A stretch of DNA of 64,000 bases from Anastatus disparis. Taxonomy: Eukaryota; Arthropoda; Insecta; Hymenoptera; Eupelmidae. The notes beneath the pieces were generated by a model. It had not been told where the DNA came from. It worked only from the letters and a program-made list of their open reading frames with translations, and ran no database searches. Shown one piece after another: positions 33,301 through 45,263 of the stretch (the first letter of the stretch is position 1; each line of letters opens with the position of its first letter). The stretch lies in the NCBI GenBank assembly GCA_017163975.1, contig JAFFSR010000373.1, positions 978,501 to 1,042,500 on the forward strand. The letters run 5' to 3'. The position numbers and the translations under genes were made by a program.

Positions 33301-36300
33301 TTTTGGGCCTAATATTTTTTCGGTCTCTATATTTTTTGGGCCTTATATTTTATTGAGCCTTATACTTTCTTGGGCCTTAAATTTTTTTTGGGCCTTATAA
33401 TTTTTTGGACTCAATTTTTTTTTGGGCCCAATATTTTTTCGGTCTCTATATTTTTTGGGCCTTATATTTTATTGAGCCTAATACTTTCTTGGGCCTTATA
33501 TTTTTTTGGACCTTATAATTTTTTGGACTTAATATTTTTTTGGGCCTAATATTTTTTCGGTCTCTATATTTTTTGGGCCTTATATTTTATTGAGCCTTAT
33601 ACTTTCTTGGGCCTTATATTTTTTTTGGGCCTTATAATTTTTTGGACTCAATTTTTTTTTGGGCCCAATATTTTTTCGGTCTCTATATTTTTTAGGCCTT
33701 ATATTTTATTGAGCCTTATATTTTCTTAAGCCTTATAATTTTTTGGACTCAATATTTTTTTGGGCCTAATATTTTTTCGATCTCTATATTTAGTGAGCCT
33801 TATTTTTTTTTCGCCTTAAATTTTATTAAGCCTTATATTTTCTTGGGTCTTATATTTTTTTGGGCCTCATATTTTATTGAGCCTTATACTTTCTTGGGCC
33901 TTATAATTTTTTGGACTCAATTTTTTTTGGGCCCAATAATTTTTCGGTCTCTATATTTTTTAGGCCTTATATTTTATTCAGCCTAATACTTTCTTGAACC
34001 TTATATTTTTTGGGCCTTATAATTCTTTGGACTTAATTTTTTTTTGGGCCCAATATTTTTACGGTCTCTATATTTTTTAGGCCTCATATTTTATTGAGCC
34101 TAATACTTTCTTGGGCCTTATATTTTTTGGGCCTTATAATTTTTTAGACACAATATTTTTTTGGGCCTAATATTTTTTCGGTCTCTATATTTTTTGGGCC
34201 TTATATTTTATTAAGCCTAATACTTTCTTGGGCCTTATATTTTTTTGGGCCCTATAATTTTTTGGACTTAATATTTTTTTGGGCCCAATATTTTTTCGGT
34301 CTCTATATTTTTTAGGCCTTATATTTTATTGAGCCTAATACTCTCTTGGGCCTTATATTTTTTTGGACCTTATAATTTTTTGGACTCAATATTTTTTTGG
34401 GCCCAATATTTTTTCGGTCTCTATATTTTTTGGGCCTTATATTTTATTAAGCCTAATACTTTCTTGGGCCTTATATTTTTTTGAGCCTTATAATTTTTTG
34501 GACTCAATATTTTTTTGGGCCCAATATTTTTTCGGTCTCTATGTTTTTGGGCCTTATATTTTATTGAGCCTTATACTTTCTTGGGCCTTATATTTTTCTT
34601 GAGCCTTATAATTTTTTGTACTCAATATTTTTTTGGGCCCAATATTTTTTCGGTCTCTATATTTTTTGGGCCTTATATTTTATTGAGCCTAATACTTTCT
34701 TGGGCCTTATATTTTTTTGGACCTTATAATTTTTTGGACTTAATATTTTTTTGGGCCCAATATTTTTTCGGTCTCTATATTTTTTGGGCCTTATATTTTA
34801 TTGAGCCTTATACTTTCTTGGGCCTTATATTTTTTTTGGGCCTTATAATTTTTTGGACTTAATATTTTTTTGGGCCCAATATTTTTTCGGTCTCTATATT
34901 TTTTAGGCCTTATATTTTATTGAGCCTTATATTTTCTTAAGCCTTATAATTTTTTGGACTTAATATTTTTTTGGGCCTAATATTTTTTCGATCTCTATAT
35001 TTTTTAAGCCTTATTTTTTTTTCGCCTTAAATTTTATTAAGCCTTATATTTTCTTGGGTCTTATATTTTTTTGGGCCTCATATTTTATTGAGCCTTATAC
35101 TTTCTTGGGCCTTATAATTTTTTGGACTCAATTTTTTTTGGGTCAAATAATTTTTCGGTCTCTATATTATTTAGGCCTTATATTTTATTGAGCCTAATAC
35201 TTTATTGAACCTTATATTTTTTTGGGCCTTATAATTTTTTGGACTCAATTTTTTTTGGGCCCAATAATTTTTCGGTCTCTATATTTTTTAGGCCTTATAT
35301 TTTATTCAGCCTAATACTTTCTTGAACCTTATATTTTTTGGGCCTTATAATTCTTTGGACTTAATTTTTTTTTGGGCCCAATATTTTTACGGTCTCTATA
35401 TTTTTTAGGCCTTATATTTTATTGAGCCTAATACTTTCTTGGGCCTTATATTTTTTGGGCCTTATAATTTTTTAGACACAATATTTTTTTGGGCCCAATA
35501 TTTTTTCGGTCTCTATATTTTTTGGGCCTTATATTTTATTAAGCCTAATACTTTCTTGGGCCTTATATTTTTTTGGGCCTTATAATTTTTTGGACTCAAT
35601 ATTTTTTTGGGCCCAATATTTTTTCGGTCTCTATGTTTTTGGGCCTTATATTTTATTGAGCCTTATACTTTCTTGGGCCTTATATTTTTCTTGAGCCTTA
35701 TAATTTTTTGTACTCAATATTTTTTTGGGCCCAATATTTTTTCGGTCTCTATATTTTTTGGGCCTTATATTTTATTGAGCCTAATACTTTCTTGGGCCTT
35801 ATATTTTTTTGGACCTTATAATTTTTTGGACTTAATATTTTTTTCGGCCCAATATTTTTTCGGTCTCTATATTTTTTGGGCCTTATATTTTATTGAGCCT
35901 TATACTTTCTTGGGCCTTATATTTTTTTTGGGCCTTATAATTTTTTGGACTTAATATTTTTTTGGGCCCAATATTTTTTCGGTCTCTATATTTTTTAGGC
36001 CTTATATTTTATTGAGCCTAATACTTTCTTGGGCCTTATATTTTTTTGGACCTTATAATTTTTTGGACTCAATATTTTTTTGGGCTCAATATTTTTCCGG
36101 TCTCTATATTTTTTGGGCCTTATATTTTATTAAGCCTAATACTTTCTTGGGCCTTATATTTTTTTGGGCCTCATAATTTTTTGGACTCAATATTTTTTTG
36201 GGCCCAATATTTTTTCGGTCTCTTTATTTTTTAGGCCTTATATTTCCTTGGGCACTAATTTTTTTAGGGCCCAATATTCTTTTGGTCTCTATATTTTTTG

Positions 36301-37230
36301 GGCCTCATATTTTCTTGGGCCTTAATTTTTTTTGGGTCTTATATTTTATCGAGCCTAATACTTTCTTGGGCCTTATAATTTTTGGGACTTTATATTTTTT
36401 TGGGCCTATTATTTTTTTGGTCTCTATATTTTTTGGGCCTTATATTTTATTAAGCCTAATACTTTCTTGGGCCTTATATTTTTTTGGACCTTATAATTTT
36501 TTGGACTTAATATTTTTTTCGGCCCAATATTTTTTCGGTCTCTATATTTTTTGGGCCTTATATTTTATTGAGCCTTATACTTTCTTGGGCCTTATATTTT
36601 TTTTGGGCCTTATAATTTTTTGGACTTAATATTTTTTTGGGCCCAATATTTTTTCGGTCTCTATATTTTTTAGGCCTTATATTTTATTGAGCCTAATACT
36701 TTCTTGGGCCTTATATTTTTTTGGACCTTATAATTTTTTGGACTCAATATTTTTTTGGGCTCAATATTTTTCCGGTCTCTATATTTTTTGGGCCTTATAT
36801 TTTATTAAGCCTAATACTTTCTTGGGCCTTATATTTTTTTGGGCCTCATAATTTTTTGGACTCAATATTTTTTTGGGCCCAATATTTTTTCGGTCTCTTT
36901 ATTTTTTAGGCCTTATATTTCCTTGGGCACTAATTTTTTTAGGGCCCAATATTCTTTTGGTCTCTATATTTTTTGGGCCTCATATTTTCTTGGGCCTTAA
37001 TTTTTTTTGGGTCTTATATTTTATCGAGCCTAATACTTTCTTGGGCCTTATAATTTTTGGGACTTTATATTTTTTTGGGCCTATTATTTTTTTGGTCTCT
37101 ATATTTTTGGGCCTTATATTTTCTTGGGCCTAACACTTTCTTTGGCCTTATATTATTTGGGCCTTATATTCTCTTGTGCCTTATATTTTCTTGGGCTTTA
37201 TATTTTGTTGATTCCTACATTTTTTTGGTC
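30309..37230. repeat. ~118-bp satellite array (about 58 units) with higher-order repeats
   Basis: The unit combines CGGTCTCTATATTTTTTGGG, a CCTTATATTTTATTGAGCC block, TACTTTCTTGGGCC, and TTTTTGGGCCCAATATTTTT. CGGTCTC recurs at 30427, 30546, 30664, 30781, 30898 and 31015 (period 117-119). Larger blocks are duplicated almost exactly: 31703-32060 recurs 1094 bp later at 32797, related blocks recur at 34363 and 35607, and 36046-36629 recurs 675 bp later at 36721. This points to unequal exchange. The long series of Phe/Leu/Trp-rich ORFs are translations of the repeat, not genes. Confidence 0.95.
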
Positions 37231-37379
37231 AATATGTTTTCTAACGTAGCTTTTCATCCAAGCCTGTATACTTTTACATTGGATTCTTCAGTGGAGCGTA
37301 TTTTTATAATGTTTTATACAGGCTCCACTCCAGACGCTATAATATTTTTTTTTATTCCAAATGCAATGTTTCAACGTCT

Positions 37380-37830
37380 CATTCTTACACTAGACATTGC
37401 AAATCTAATAGCGTATCTCCATATGCAGCTAATTAAACAGAGCGTCCTAATATGCAGTTGTTTAAACAGCGCATCCATATATGCAGACGATTTAATAGCG
37501 CATCTCAATATGCAGCCGATTCAACAGCGCATCCCAATATGCAGCCGATTCAACAGCGCATCCCAATATGCAGCCGATTCAACAGCGCATCCCAATATGC
37601 AGCCGATTCAACAGTGCATCCCAATTTGCAGCCGATGCAACAGCGCATCCCCATATGCAGCCGATTCTACAGCGCATCCCTATTTGCAGCCGATTCAACA
37701 GCGCATTCCCTAATGTAGTCGATTTAATAGCGTATCCTCGTATGCAGCCAATTCAACAGCACGTTTTCTTATGTAGCCGATTTAACAGCGCGTCCTTTAT
37801 ACAGCTGATTCAACATCATATTAAACTATT
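37380..37830. repeat. 29-bp minisatellite
   Basis: About fifteen copies of a 29-bp unit containing ATATGCAGCCGATTCAACAG, most uniform at 37500-37700 and decaying at both edges. Because 29 is not divisible by three, all three forward frames are open and carry a rotating peptide, which explains three overlapping ORFs (37057-37834). There are no unique spacers, so it is not a CRISPR array. Confidence 0.9.
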
Positions 37831-38044
37831 TTGAAAGCGTCAGTTGATATTTATTTTTATTAAATATCATATATTTTATTATATTTTGAGTTCAACTATT
37901 AACACAATCTAAAACATAAATATTAAATACATATTGACATATTCTTTATAATATCTCTTTATAAACAATGGTTTTTGTATATATTGTATTCTGATCATTT
38001 TTATTTTCTCCGTTAACAATAGCGTAGTCACCTAAAAATAATTT
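37831..38044. other. Short AT-rich spacer before the Helitron genes
   Basis: No ORF. The Helitron 3' terminus (minus-strand CTRR with a preceding hairpin) should lie hereabouts, but I could not fix it. Confidence 0.35.
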
Positions 38045-38332
38045 TTAATTGTTTTTAAATTTCGTCCTTAAAAGTGCAACATATAATTGACCATGACTGA
38101 AAATTGGTGACGGCAAATAAACACCAACTTTTTCATAAGATTGTCCTTGTGATTTATTAATAGTCATTGCAAATCCTAATCTAATAGGAAACTGTTTTCG
38201 TTGCATATTGAATGGAATTTCTTCCGTAGATGGAGATAAATTTATTCTTGGAATGAAAACTAATTTACCTTCGTTTTGACCAGTTGCTAATTCCGCTTGA
38301 ATGGAATATTTAAGCATTTTTTTTACTATCAA
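38045..38332 (-). pseudogene. Helitron PIF1-like helicase, C-terminal part
   Basis: 95 codons with helicase motifs VI-like: [21 protein letters not shown], then [24 protein letters not shown]...GVYLP...[11 protein letters not shown] is the standard C-terminal signature of PIF1/RecD-like helicases of Helitrons; the usual Ser before Arg is Leu here. Separated from the N-terminal helicase ORF by about 540 bp containing fragments in other frames. Confidence 0.8.
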
Positions 38333-38868
38333 CCTTGTACCATTACAAATTCCCTTATTGACATTTAAATTTCTTAAAAGTATAATGATAGCCCCTACTT
38401 TTAAATGTAATTTATGTGGTGGAAGTCCATTAGGAGTTAACTTATTTAAAAATTATGTAGGTAACATAATATCTAAATTTTCTTTGTTATCATCTTCAGC
38501 AGTATCAATACTCAAATATTCAACATGGTTTCCTTCCATTAAATTCAAAACATTATTATTGATTTCAGTTACATCATTATTTTTAGGAGCCAAAATAACT
38601 CTTTTCGTTATATTCGTACTGTCTATTTTTATTGTTTTTCCGATTATTTCTTCGACAAGATTTTCTTTAATAATAAAATTATTATTATCATCTTCAAAAA
38701 CATCGCGGCGTTTTCATTCTCCGATGTCTAATAACCATTGTTTAAATTATCCGAAACTCGCAGATTTTCATTTAACTTCATTTGCTTAAAATTTTGCCAT
38801 AATTAACTAAATTTAACTGAATTTTCAATAATGTTCATACGGCTACCATGCCGTACAATTGGTAATGT
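38333..38868 (-). pseudogene. Helitron PIF1-like helicase, frameshifted middle
   Basis: Just downstream of the 38869 ORF the frame continues after a TAA (GDFR, stop, then TLPIVRHGSRMNI), and a following block LKLNENLR-like lies near 38740-38790 in reverse. These match the helicase middle where GDFRQTLPVV is usual, so a Gln codon apparently became a stop. The remainder to 38333 is degraded. The + strand ORF at 38301-38789 is a shadow. Confidence 0.6.
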
Positions 38869-39471
38869 TTACCTGAAATCTCCTGATATAATTACAGTTT
38901 TACCACCGAAGGGTTGGTTTACATTGCATAAATCTTGAAAAAGACGATCAACTGCTTCAAAAGCTAATTTTGAAGTCATGGATATTTCATCCCAAATAAT
39001 TATTTGTGTTTCCTTTAATTGTTTGCCTTCTGCAGAATTAGGCTTAACATTACAAGTTGTACAATCTGTTATATTTAACGGTAGTTTAAATATTGTATGC
39101 ACGGTACTTCCATCGGCTAATGAATTCGCTGCTACACTTGTCAAAGCTACACATAAATAATGTATGGTATGATATTTAAAATAAGCCATTAAAATGTTAA
39201 GTAAATAACTTTTTCTACTTCCATTCGGTCCATCTATGAAAATATATTTTTCTTTACTTTGGTTGTTTAAACTTTTTAGTGTAGAGTCGAATATTTGCCT
39301 TTGTTTATTATTTAAAGAATTTATTTTCATTTCTAATTCATTAAGAATATAATTATTATGATTTAAAATTGTTTCATTATTATCTTCTTCTATAAATGTG
39401 CTTATGTTAGGTAAATTAAAATTGTTTAATGAAAATCCATTGACTTGTAAATTATTTTTAATAACATTCAA
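38869..39471 (-). pseudogene. Helitron PIF1-like helicase, N-terminal part
   Basis: 200 codons. A glutamine/asparagine-rich start is followed by LNNKQRQIFD (Q motif-like). Walker A, degenerate as DGPNGSRKSYL (usual GPGGTGKT), lies at about residue 78, and Walker B IIIWDEISM at about residue 156, followed by DRLFQDL and GGKTVIISGDFR. This is the SF1B helicase that unwinds donor DNA during rolling-circle transposition. The altered Walker A and the adjoining stop suggest no activity. Confidence 0.8.
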
Positions 39472-39498
39472 TGCAAGATTTTCACCTACATTTTTTTC

Positions 39499-39974
39499 TT
39501 ATTTAGGGTGGTAAAATTTATCTTTATGTTTTTCATATAAATCTCGTGCACTTATAGGATTATGAAAAACGCAAATAAAAGCAAATAATTCACAAAGAGC
39601 ATTAGGGAATTCTGTTGAAGATGCTTCTTCCAAGCATCCATCCAATTCTTTATCTTTATTAATTAATTGTTTTGCCATAGCTGCCTCATAAAACGAATTG
39701 TACATCACATCATCAACTTCAAAAGACATGGCTCCTTTAACATGTAATAGTAATAACCTAATAAAATAACGTTCTCTATCTTTCGGACTTACTAAGTACA
39801 TTCTACTGAGTATTGGTTTTCTTTTTTTTTTCTTTTATTCCACTTTTTCAGTTTTTCATCAAATGTATAAAAATTTGGTATTTCTGAATATAAGTAATTT
39901 CGTGCTTCGAAATCTTCTCTATTCGATTCAAAATATGCTGTTAATGTTGTTTCAACATTTTTTTGCGTGATCAT
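39499..39974 (-). pseudogene. Helitron protein, region between Rep and helicase
   Basis: Two overlapping minus-strand fragments (39974-39792 and 39801-39499). The second begins YLVSPKDRERYFIRLLLLHVKGA, a recurrent block between Rep and helicase in animal Helitrons, followed by an acidic region and CELFAFICVFHNP. A poly-Lys tract near 39815-39840 coincides with the frame change. They would join the Rep and helicase domains in a single polypeptide in an intact copy. Confidence 0.65.
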
Positions 39975-40272
39975 TTCTTCTTTTCCTTTTTTAAAAAATA
40001 CGTTTTGTTGATTCTCTTCATGAACGCTTATAGACGTTTTATAGTATGTGGAATAACATGTAAAAGATATTCTAATAATCTGTGCATTGCTTCAGGTGGA
40101 CATAAATATCGTGTATGTATTGTTTGATTTCGTCATATTCATATTCAACATTTTCACTATTGTCATTTTCAAAAGTGTCTTAATTTTCTGATCTAAAATC
40201 AACATTTACTTGATGTATTTCAATGTATGCACAATCATGACCTACATAACAGTATTTGAATAAATATTTAAT

Positions 40273-41342
40273 TCATTGTACAGTGGAACAAACTTCTACG
40301 TTTATGAGTGCATTAAATTTAAATAATAAGTAAGGATTATAAGAAACAACGAATCCATTATCTGCAATTCTTTCTGTAAATTTATTTTTGAAAATAATTT
40401 CGACGCCATCATTTTTGCGTTTGTATAGTGGATGACTATTTGTTTTAAATGTTGTTGTATTATTAAATTTTTTTGGAAAATTTTTCGTACATTGTTTCGT
40501 ATTTTTATCCATACACGGATAATTTATATTTTGCATACCACAGGGACCGTGTATCATAAATTGTTTGACAATACTATATAATTTTGGATAAATATCTCTA
40601 TTTGGGATTTCTGCACTTATTATTTTATCAACTTTTTCGGGAATGTCCAATTTATCATTTTTATCTAAGAATAACAACATATGCATATGTGGTAACCTCG
40701 TTTTTGAAATTCAATTACATAACTATATGCAATACATTTTCCTAATATTCCCTTTTTTATTACTAAATTTTTGAATTCTTCTACTTTTTGATAAAATACT
40801 CTTGTTATAATATCTGGTCTATCTATTGCATTTTTATAAATTTCCAAGTTTTCAGTTATTTCTTTCCAATGTGGGTCACAGGTCATAGTTACAAAAAGGT
40901 CAGGTTTACCATGATAATTTACAAGTGTTATTGAATCAATGTAATTTTGTTTTAAAAATCGTGGACTATCGGGTTCAATTTTTAATCGTTTACACTTAAC
41001 ATTTTCTAATTTTTCTTCATGTTTTTTTGGTTGTTTTTCTTTAATTTTTATATAAGCTTCTTTCTTACGTAAAGCTTTATTCGCACGTATTTGTTCAAAT
41101 TTATCAGTACTCATTGTTTTCTTGAATTGCCATTTTGTTATCTTAGTATTTTCTAATTTCTGTTTATATGTATTTGGTTGTCCTTTTTTCATTTTCATAT
41201 AAGCTTTTTTCTTACGTAAAGTTTCTTGAACACGTCTTAGTTCTAATTTATCATTACTTTTTTGTTTCTCGCATTTCCATAATGTCTTTTGCTGAAATTT
41301 TTTTATATTTATGTGATTCTTCTGTTACCATTTTCCAATTAA
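40273..41342 (-). pseudogene. Helitron Rep (HUH endonuclease) part, broken
   Basis: The ORF 41198-40665 has a basic coiled N-terminus, then FLKQNYIDSI, GKPDLFVTMTCDPHW and VIEFQKRG. A one-base shift separates it from the next ORF (40686-40273), which opens HMHMLLFLD, the HUH metal-binding motif, and continues with HGPCGM and CTKNFPKKF, all standard Helitron Rep blocks. Rep nicks DNA at Helitron ends using Tyr residues further downstream; I could not locate an intact Tyr pair. N-terminal coding is cut at a TTAA by the 403-bp element at 41343-41745. Confidence 0.8.
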
Positions 41343-41745
41343 CGAGATGTCAGAGCTGCATAACTTGAGTTATTCTTTTTTAATTATATCAGTATCTTTT
41401 TAAATTAATAAATTAAACAAATATAATGACTTGTCCGTACTAAAGCTATATTACTACAATGATTTTTGTCAAAATAAAAAATCATTCAGACTTGTTATTT
41501 TTTTATGAGCTTGGATTGGAAATTAGATATCAAACTTGATAGACCTAACTTTAAAATACGATACATTGAAAGTTTTTATTATAACTTTATATGTCTAATA
41601 TTTTGGTGGATTTCTTGAGTTGCCCGCACTGGAGTATAATCTTACAAATTTTTACTTTGTAGCAAAAAAAAATCGATTAAACGCATCGTTTATTCATAAG
41701 TTAGGATTGGAAATATTATTAGAAGGGGGCCGCTTCGTCAAGCTT
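41343..41745. mobile_element. 403-bp TTAA element, family GAGCATGACGAAGCTGC, copy 2
   Basis: Flanked by TTAA at 41339-41342 and 41746-41749. One end reads CGAGATGTCAGAGCTGC, and the other is a degraded form of the GCAGCTTCGTCATGCTC end. The body matches 59637-60042 in the same orientation and 27716-28115 in inverse. It sits within Helitron coding sequence. ORFs at 41620-41876 partly derive from it. Confidence 0.85.
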
Positions 41746-42195
41746 TTAAGTTCTGTTACAAATAAAGTTTCTTTTTTATCTATTTCTTTTGATTCTTTTT
41801 TTTCTTCATTTAATTTAATCTCAACTGTCCCAATTTTATTATTGTTATAATTCAAGTGGATGTCATCGATTCCCATTATATCATTATCTGATTTTTAAAA
41901 ATTTCTATCTGAAATGTCATTGTCGATTTCCATCAAAATTGTTTCATGATTCAAATTCTTTTGTTTACGATACATTTCCATGATCTTTTTTTGTTCTGGC
42001 ATTAAATGCATTTGTGAGTTTTTTTTATAATATTTCAAGCTCGGCGAAATCTAAATTAAATGGTATTTGATTAAGACCTTGCTCATGACAAAAACTCCTT
42101 TTTATCATATCCGGTGGATTATCGTAATTAATTTTTGCATTATTATAATTTTATAAAACAGGAAACATTTTTATTTTTTGCGTTTTAAAAATTCT

Positions 42196-42694
42196 TTATA
42201 AACGTAATCGCATTTGAGAAACATTGTATCTTAAACAACATGGACCTAAATTATAAAGTACTGCAACAGCAAAAACCATTGCAAAAACGCTACAATCATA
42301 ATTATTCGTTTGTGATTGTGGTGTTTCGAATACTGTGCTTAATTCTGCTTTGTTTTGAAATAATCTGTTTACATAAATCTTATACTCATCTTGTAAATAT
42401 ATAAGATTCAAACTGTCTATATATATGAATTACCTTATTATTATAATACACACGAATCCGGTGACTCTTTACTAAATTTCCGGTAAATAATAACTGTATA
42501 AATTCTCCATCACTCAGTACTGAATGAACATATTGTGGTCTCTGAATTAGTGAAGTCAATTGCATGTAGAATGAGGTGCACTGGTTTGAAATGTTATTAA
42601 ATTCTAATATATGAATATCAGTTAACATGAAAGCAATTCCACTATACAATCCCTGTCTTTTAACAATCAATTTATCTTCCTGAGTCAAAACCAT
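42196..42694 (-). pseudogene. Ulp1-like (C48) cysteine protease fragment
   Basis: Two overlapping minus-strand frames (42694-42386, 42411-42196). The second holds PQSQTNNYDCSVFAMVFA, matching the Q...N.YDCGxFA active-site block of Ulp1/SENP-type proteases. The first (MLTDIHILEF, then GNLVKSHRIRVYYNNKVIHIY) corresponds to the upstream half, but the His-Trp normally found there is not visible. Such domains are carried by various eukaryotic transposons. Position directly upstream of the Helitron Rep on the same strand suggests it was part of that element; an independent fragment is possible. Confidence 0.55.
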
Positions 42695-42943
42695 TATTAA
42701 AAAAGAAAATCCTCTTAAGAATTTTCATTCATTTTTAATGAACTTTTTCCAAAGATATTCACAAAAGAATTGCTTTTATATTAACTGATTTAATTTACTG
42801 TCTTTTTACTTGAAAAGCTAAAAAATTAAAGAAATTATGAAAAATGCTATGAATTAATTGTTATATGATAAATAAATAATAATGAAATTTGTAAAAATAA
42901 TATAATCATAAAAAATGATTATTTTCGGCATATATATATATAT
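42695..42943. other. Short AT-rich intergenic sequence
   Basis: No ORF or repeat seen except a short (TA)n at 42930-42945 adjoining the next foldback. Confidence 0.4.
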
Positions 42944-44152
42944 ATGGGTCAATCCACGTCAAACGGATAATGGCTCTGTCCAAAATTGTAGATCACTAAA
43001 AAGAACGTATATAAGCTCAAAATTTTCGTCTTACACTCTACTTTCGTTTGCAATGTGGTGATTTTAAAAAATCCAAAATGGCGGCTCCAATATGGCGGCT
43101 CAAACCTAGAGATATCATGAAAAATTCTCGAAAATTGATTTTAATTCATTCAAATCAGATTCTACATATTTTTTTACATCAGAAATCAATTTAGCGTTCA
43201 ATTTTAAATAGGAATATAGTATTGCACTCGAGGTAAAAAAAATTTACAATGTCATCGGAAGGTCATATTGAGAAATAATAGTTATTTCTCAAATTACTCA
43301 TTGATCAATGTTGATTAGTGAGAAAATGAAGATACTGATAGATAACTCGAGTTACTGAATTCAAATCTGATGTCCGCTTAACCCTACAAGATCTGTCAGA
43401 AAGTCATTTGAAGGTCCAATCGCGAATATCTTTTATTATTTAATAACATTAGGACACCTTCAAGTTTTACGTGTCGCTGAATCCGAAACCGGGGTCTGTT
43501 GGAGTGTCAAACGACGTAATTACGTAAAAATTAATCAAATATTGACTAAAAGAAAATTTTTGTCCTCCAAGAAACCTCAGTTTGAAAGGAATTTTTCTGT
43601 AATTACGTCGTTTGACACTCCAACAGGTCTCGGATTCGGGTCCAGCATCACGTAAAACTTATAGGTGTCTTAATCTTATCAAATTTGACCTTCAAATGAC
43701 CTTGATGGAGACTGGTAGGGTTAAGCGGATATCAGATTTGTATTCAGTGACTCGAGTTACCTATCAGTATCTTCATTTTCTTACTAATCAACGTTTATCA
43801 ATGATTAATTCGAGAAATAATTATTGTATCGCGATATGACCTTCAGATGATATTGTAAAATTTTTTTACCTTAAGTGCAATACTATATTCTCATTTAAAA
43901 TCGAACGCTTAATTGATTTCTGATATAAAAGATATGTAGAATCAGATTTGAATCAATTAAAATTAATTTTTGAAAATTTTTTATGAAATTTCTTGGTTTG
44001 AGTCGCCATATTAAGGCCGCCATTTTGGATTTTTCAAAATCGCCACATTGCAAAAGAAAGTAGAGTGTAAGACGAAAATGTTGAGCCCATGCACGACTTT
44101 TCTAGTGATCTACAATTTTGGACAGAGCCATTATCCGTTTGACGTGGATTGA

Positions 44153-44157
<5 letters not shown>
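42944..44157. mobile_element. 1.2 kb foldback element bracketed by TA repeats
   Basis: Left end ATGGGTCAATCCACGTCAAA and right end its inverse (ATGAGTCAATCCACG), with arms of about 550 bp that remain clearly alignable (for example TTGGAGTGTCAAACGACGTA near 43499, inverse near 43605-43624). The axis is near 43560. Both ends abut (TA)n, consistent with a TA-target element. ORFs inside (such as 43612-43839) are arm shadows. Confidence 0.75.

Positions 44158-44200
<43 letters not shown>
44158..44200. repeat. (TA)n microsatellite
   Basis: About 43 bp of TA between two foldback elements. It may be the target tract for both. Confidence 0.9.
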
Positions 44201-44203
<3 letters not shown>

Positions 44204-44205
44204 TT

Positions 44206-45199
44206 ATATGGGACATTTTACACCAACTGGAAGAGCAAAAAAATAAAAATCGCTGAAACTCTGAGAATATATTCTGTCTGTTACTCAAAATGTGTAAAAA
44301 AATATTCAAGGATTTAGATTTGAAGGATCAAGAGCCATAGATCCTTAAAATTTGGAAATTTTCAAAATTTTTTGAAAAGTACCAACTTGATCATTTTTTT
44401 TCTAAAAATCTTGATGGATTAGAGAGAAATTCATGAGAATTCTTCTTGTTCTAGATAAAGAGGAGAGTTACCATTATTTTTTACAGAGCTACATTTTGAA
44501 GTTTTCTATTGGTTCTTACATGTATTACATGGTAATTGAAATTACTCATTGTCTGCTACTTCAGAAATTGCTTTTCGAGGGCTTATTTCCTTCTATTTTT
44601 TATCAACTTAAAAATACATTTTTGACTGTGTAAGAAAGAGCCACCAATAAGGAGTTATAACAGTTTAAAATATATTTTTTCATGTCTAATTTTTTTTTAA
44701 TATAAAAATTAATCATACATGATAATATATATTTTAAACTGTTTTAACTCCTTATTGATGGCTCTGACTTACATGATCAAAAATTCATTTCAAAGTTCAC
44801 GTGAAATAGAGGAAAATAAGCCCGCGAAAAGAAATTTCTGAAATGGGGAGCAATGAGTAATTTCAATTACCATGTAATACATATAAGAACCAATAGAAAA
44901 CTTCAAAATTCAGGTCTGTAAAGAATCATGCTAACTCTGCTTTTCATTAACAACAAGAAGTATTCTCATGAATTTCTCTCTAAAATATTAGGATTTTCAG
45001 GAAAAAAAATTATCAAGTTGGGACTTTTCCAAAAATTTTGAAAAATTTCCTAATTTCAAGAATCTATGGCTCTTGATCCTCCCAATCTAAATCCTTGAAA
45101 ATTTTTTTACACATTTTGAGTAACAGGCAGGATATATTCCCAGAGTTTCAGAGATTTTTATTTTTTTGCTCTTCCAGTTGGTTTGAAATGTTCCATATA
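44206..45199. mobile_element. 1.0 kb foldback element bracketed by TA repeats
   Basis: Ends TATATGGGACATTTTACACC and the inverse of TATATGGAACATTTCAAACC, with arms of about 450 bp (AGAGCCATAGATCC mirrored near 45065) and an axis near 44700 between two copies of AGAGCCA(C/T)CAATAAGGAG. Unrelated in sequence to the foldback at 42944, but of the same design and with the same TA flanks. Confidence 0.75.
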
Positions 45200-45208
45200 T
45201 ATATATAG

Positions 45209-45263
<55 letters not shown>

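Larger units (their letters stand above)
38045..42694 (-). mobile_element. Helitron remnant (minus strand)
   Basis: In minus-strand order: Ulp1-like protease fragment (42694-42196), linker fragment (41876-41690), Rep/Helitron-like N domain with HUH motif (41342-40273), intermediate fragments (39974-39499) and PIF1-type helicase (39471-38045). Rep fused to PIF1 helicase defines Helitrons. Rolling-circle ends (TC start, CTRR end) were not identified, so limits are coding limits. Several stops, frameshifts and one TTAA insertion make it inactive. Confidence 0.8.

Noticed and set aside
30881..36909. Many Phe/Leu/Trp-rich ORFs of 60-143 codons that resemble membrane proteins
   Set aside because: They are direct translations of the ~118-bp satellite, recur with the repeat period, and have no independent coding signal.
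37057..37713. 218-codon ORF
   Set aside because: It runs from satellite into a 29-bp minisatellite; all three frames are open for the same reason.
37380..37830. CRISPR-like spacing of ~29-bp repeats
   Set aside because: The repeats are head-to-tail without unique spacers, and the genome is eukaryotic.
38301..38789. 162-codon + strand ORF
   Set aside because: Antisense to the frameshifted PIF1 helicase of the minus-strand Helitron.
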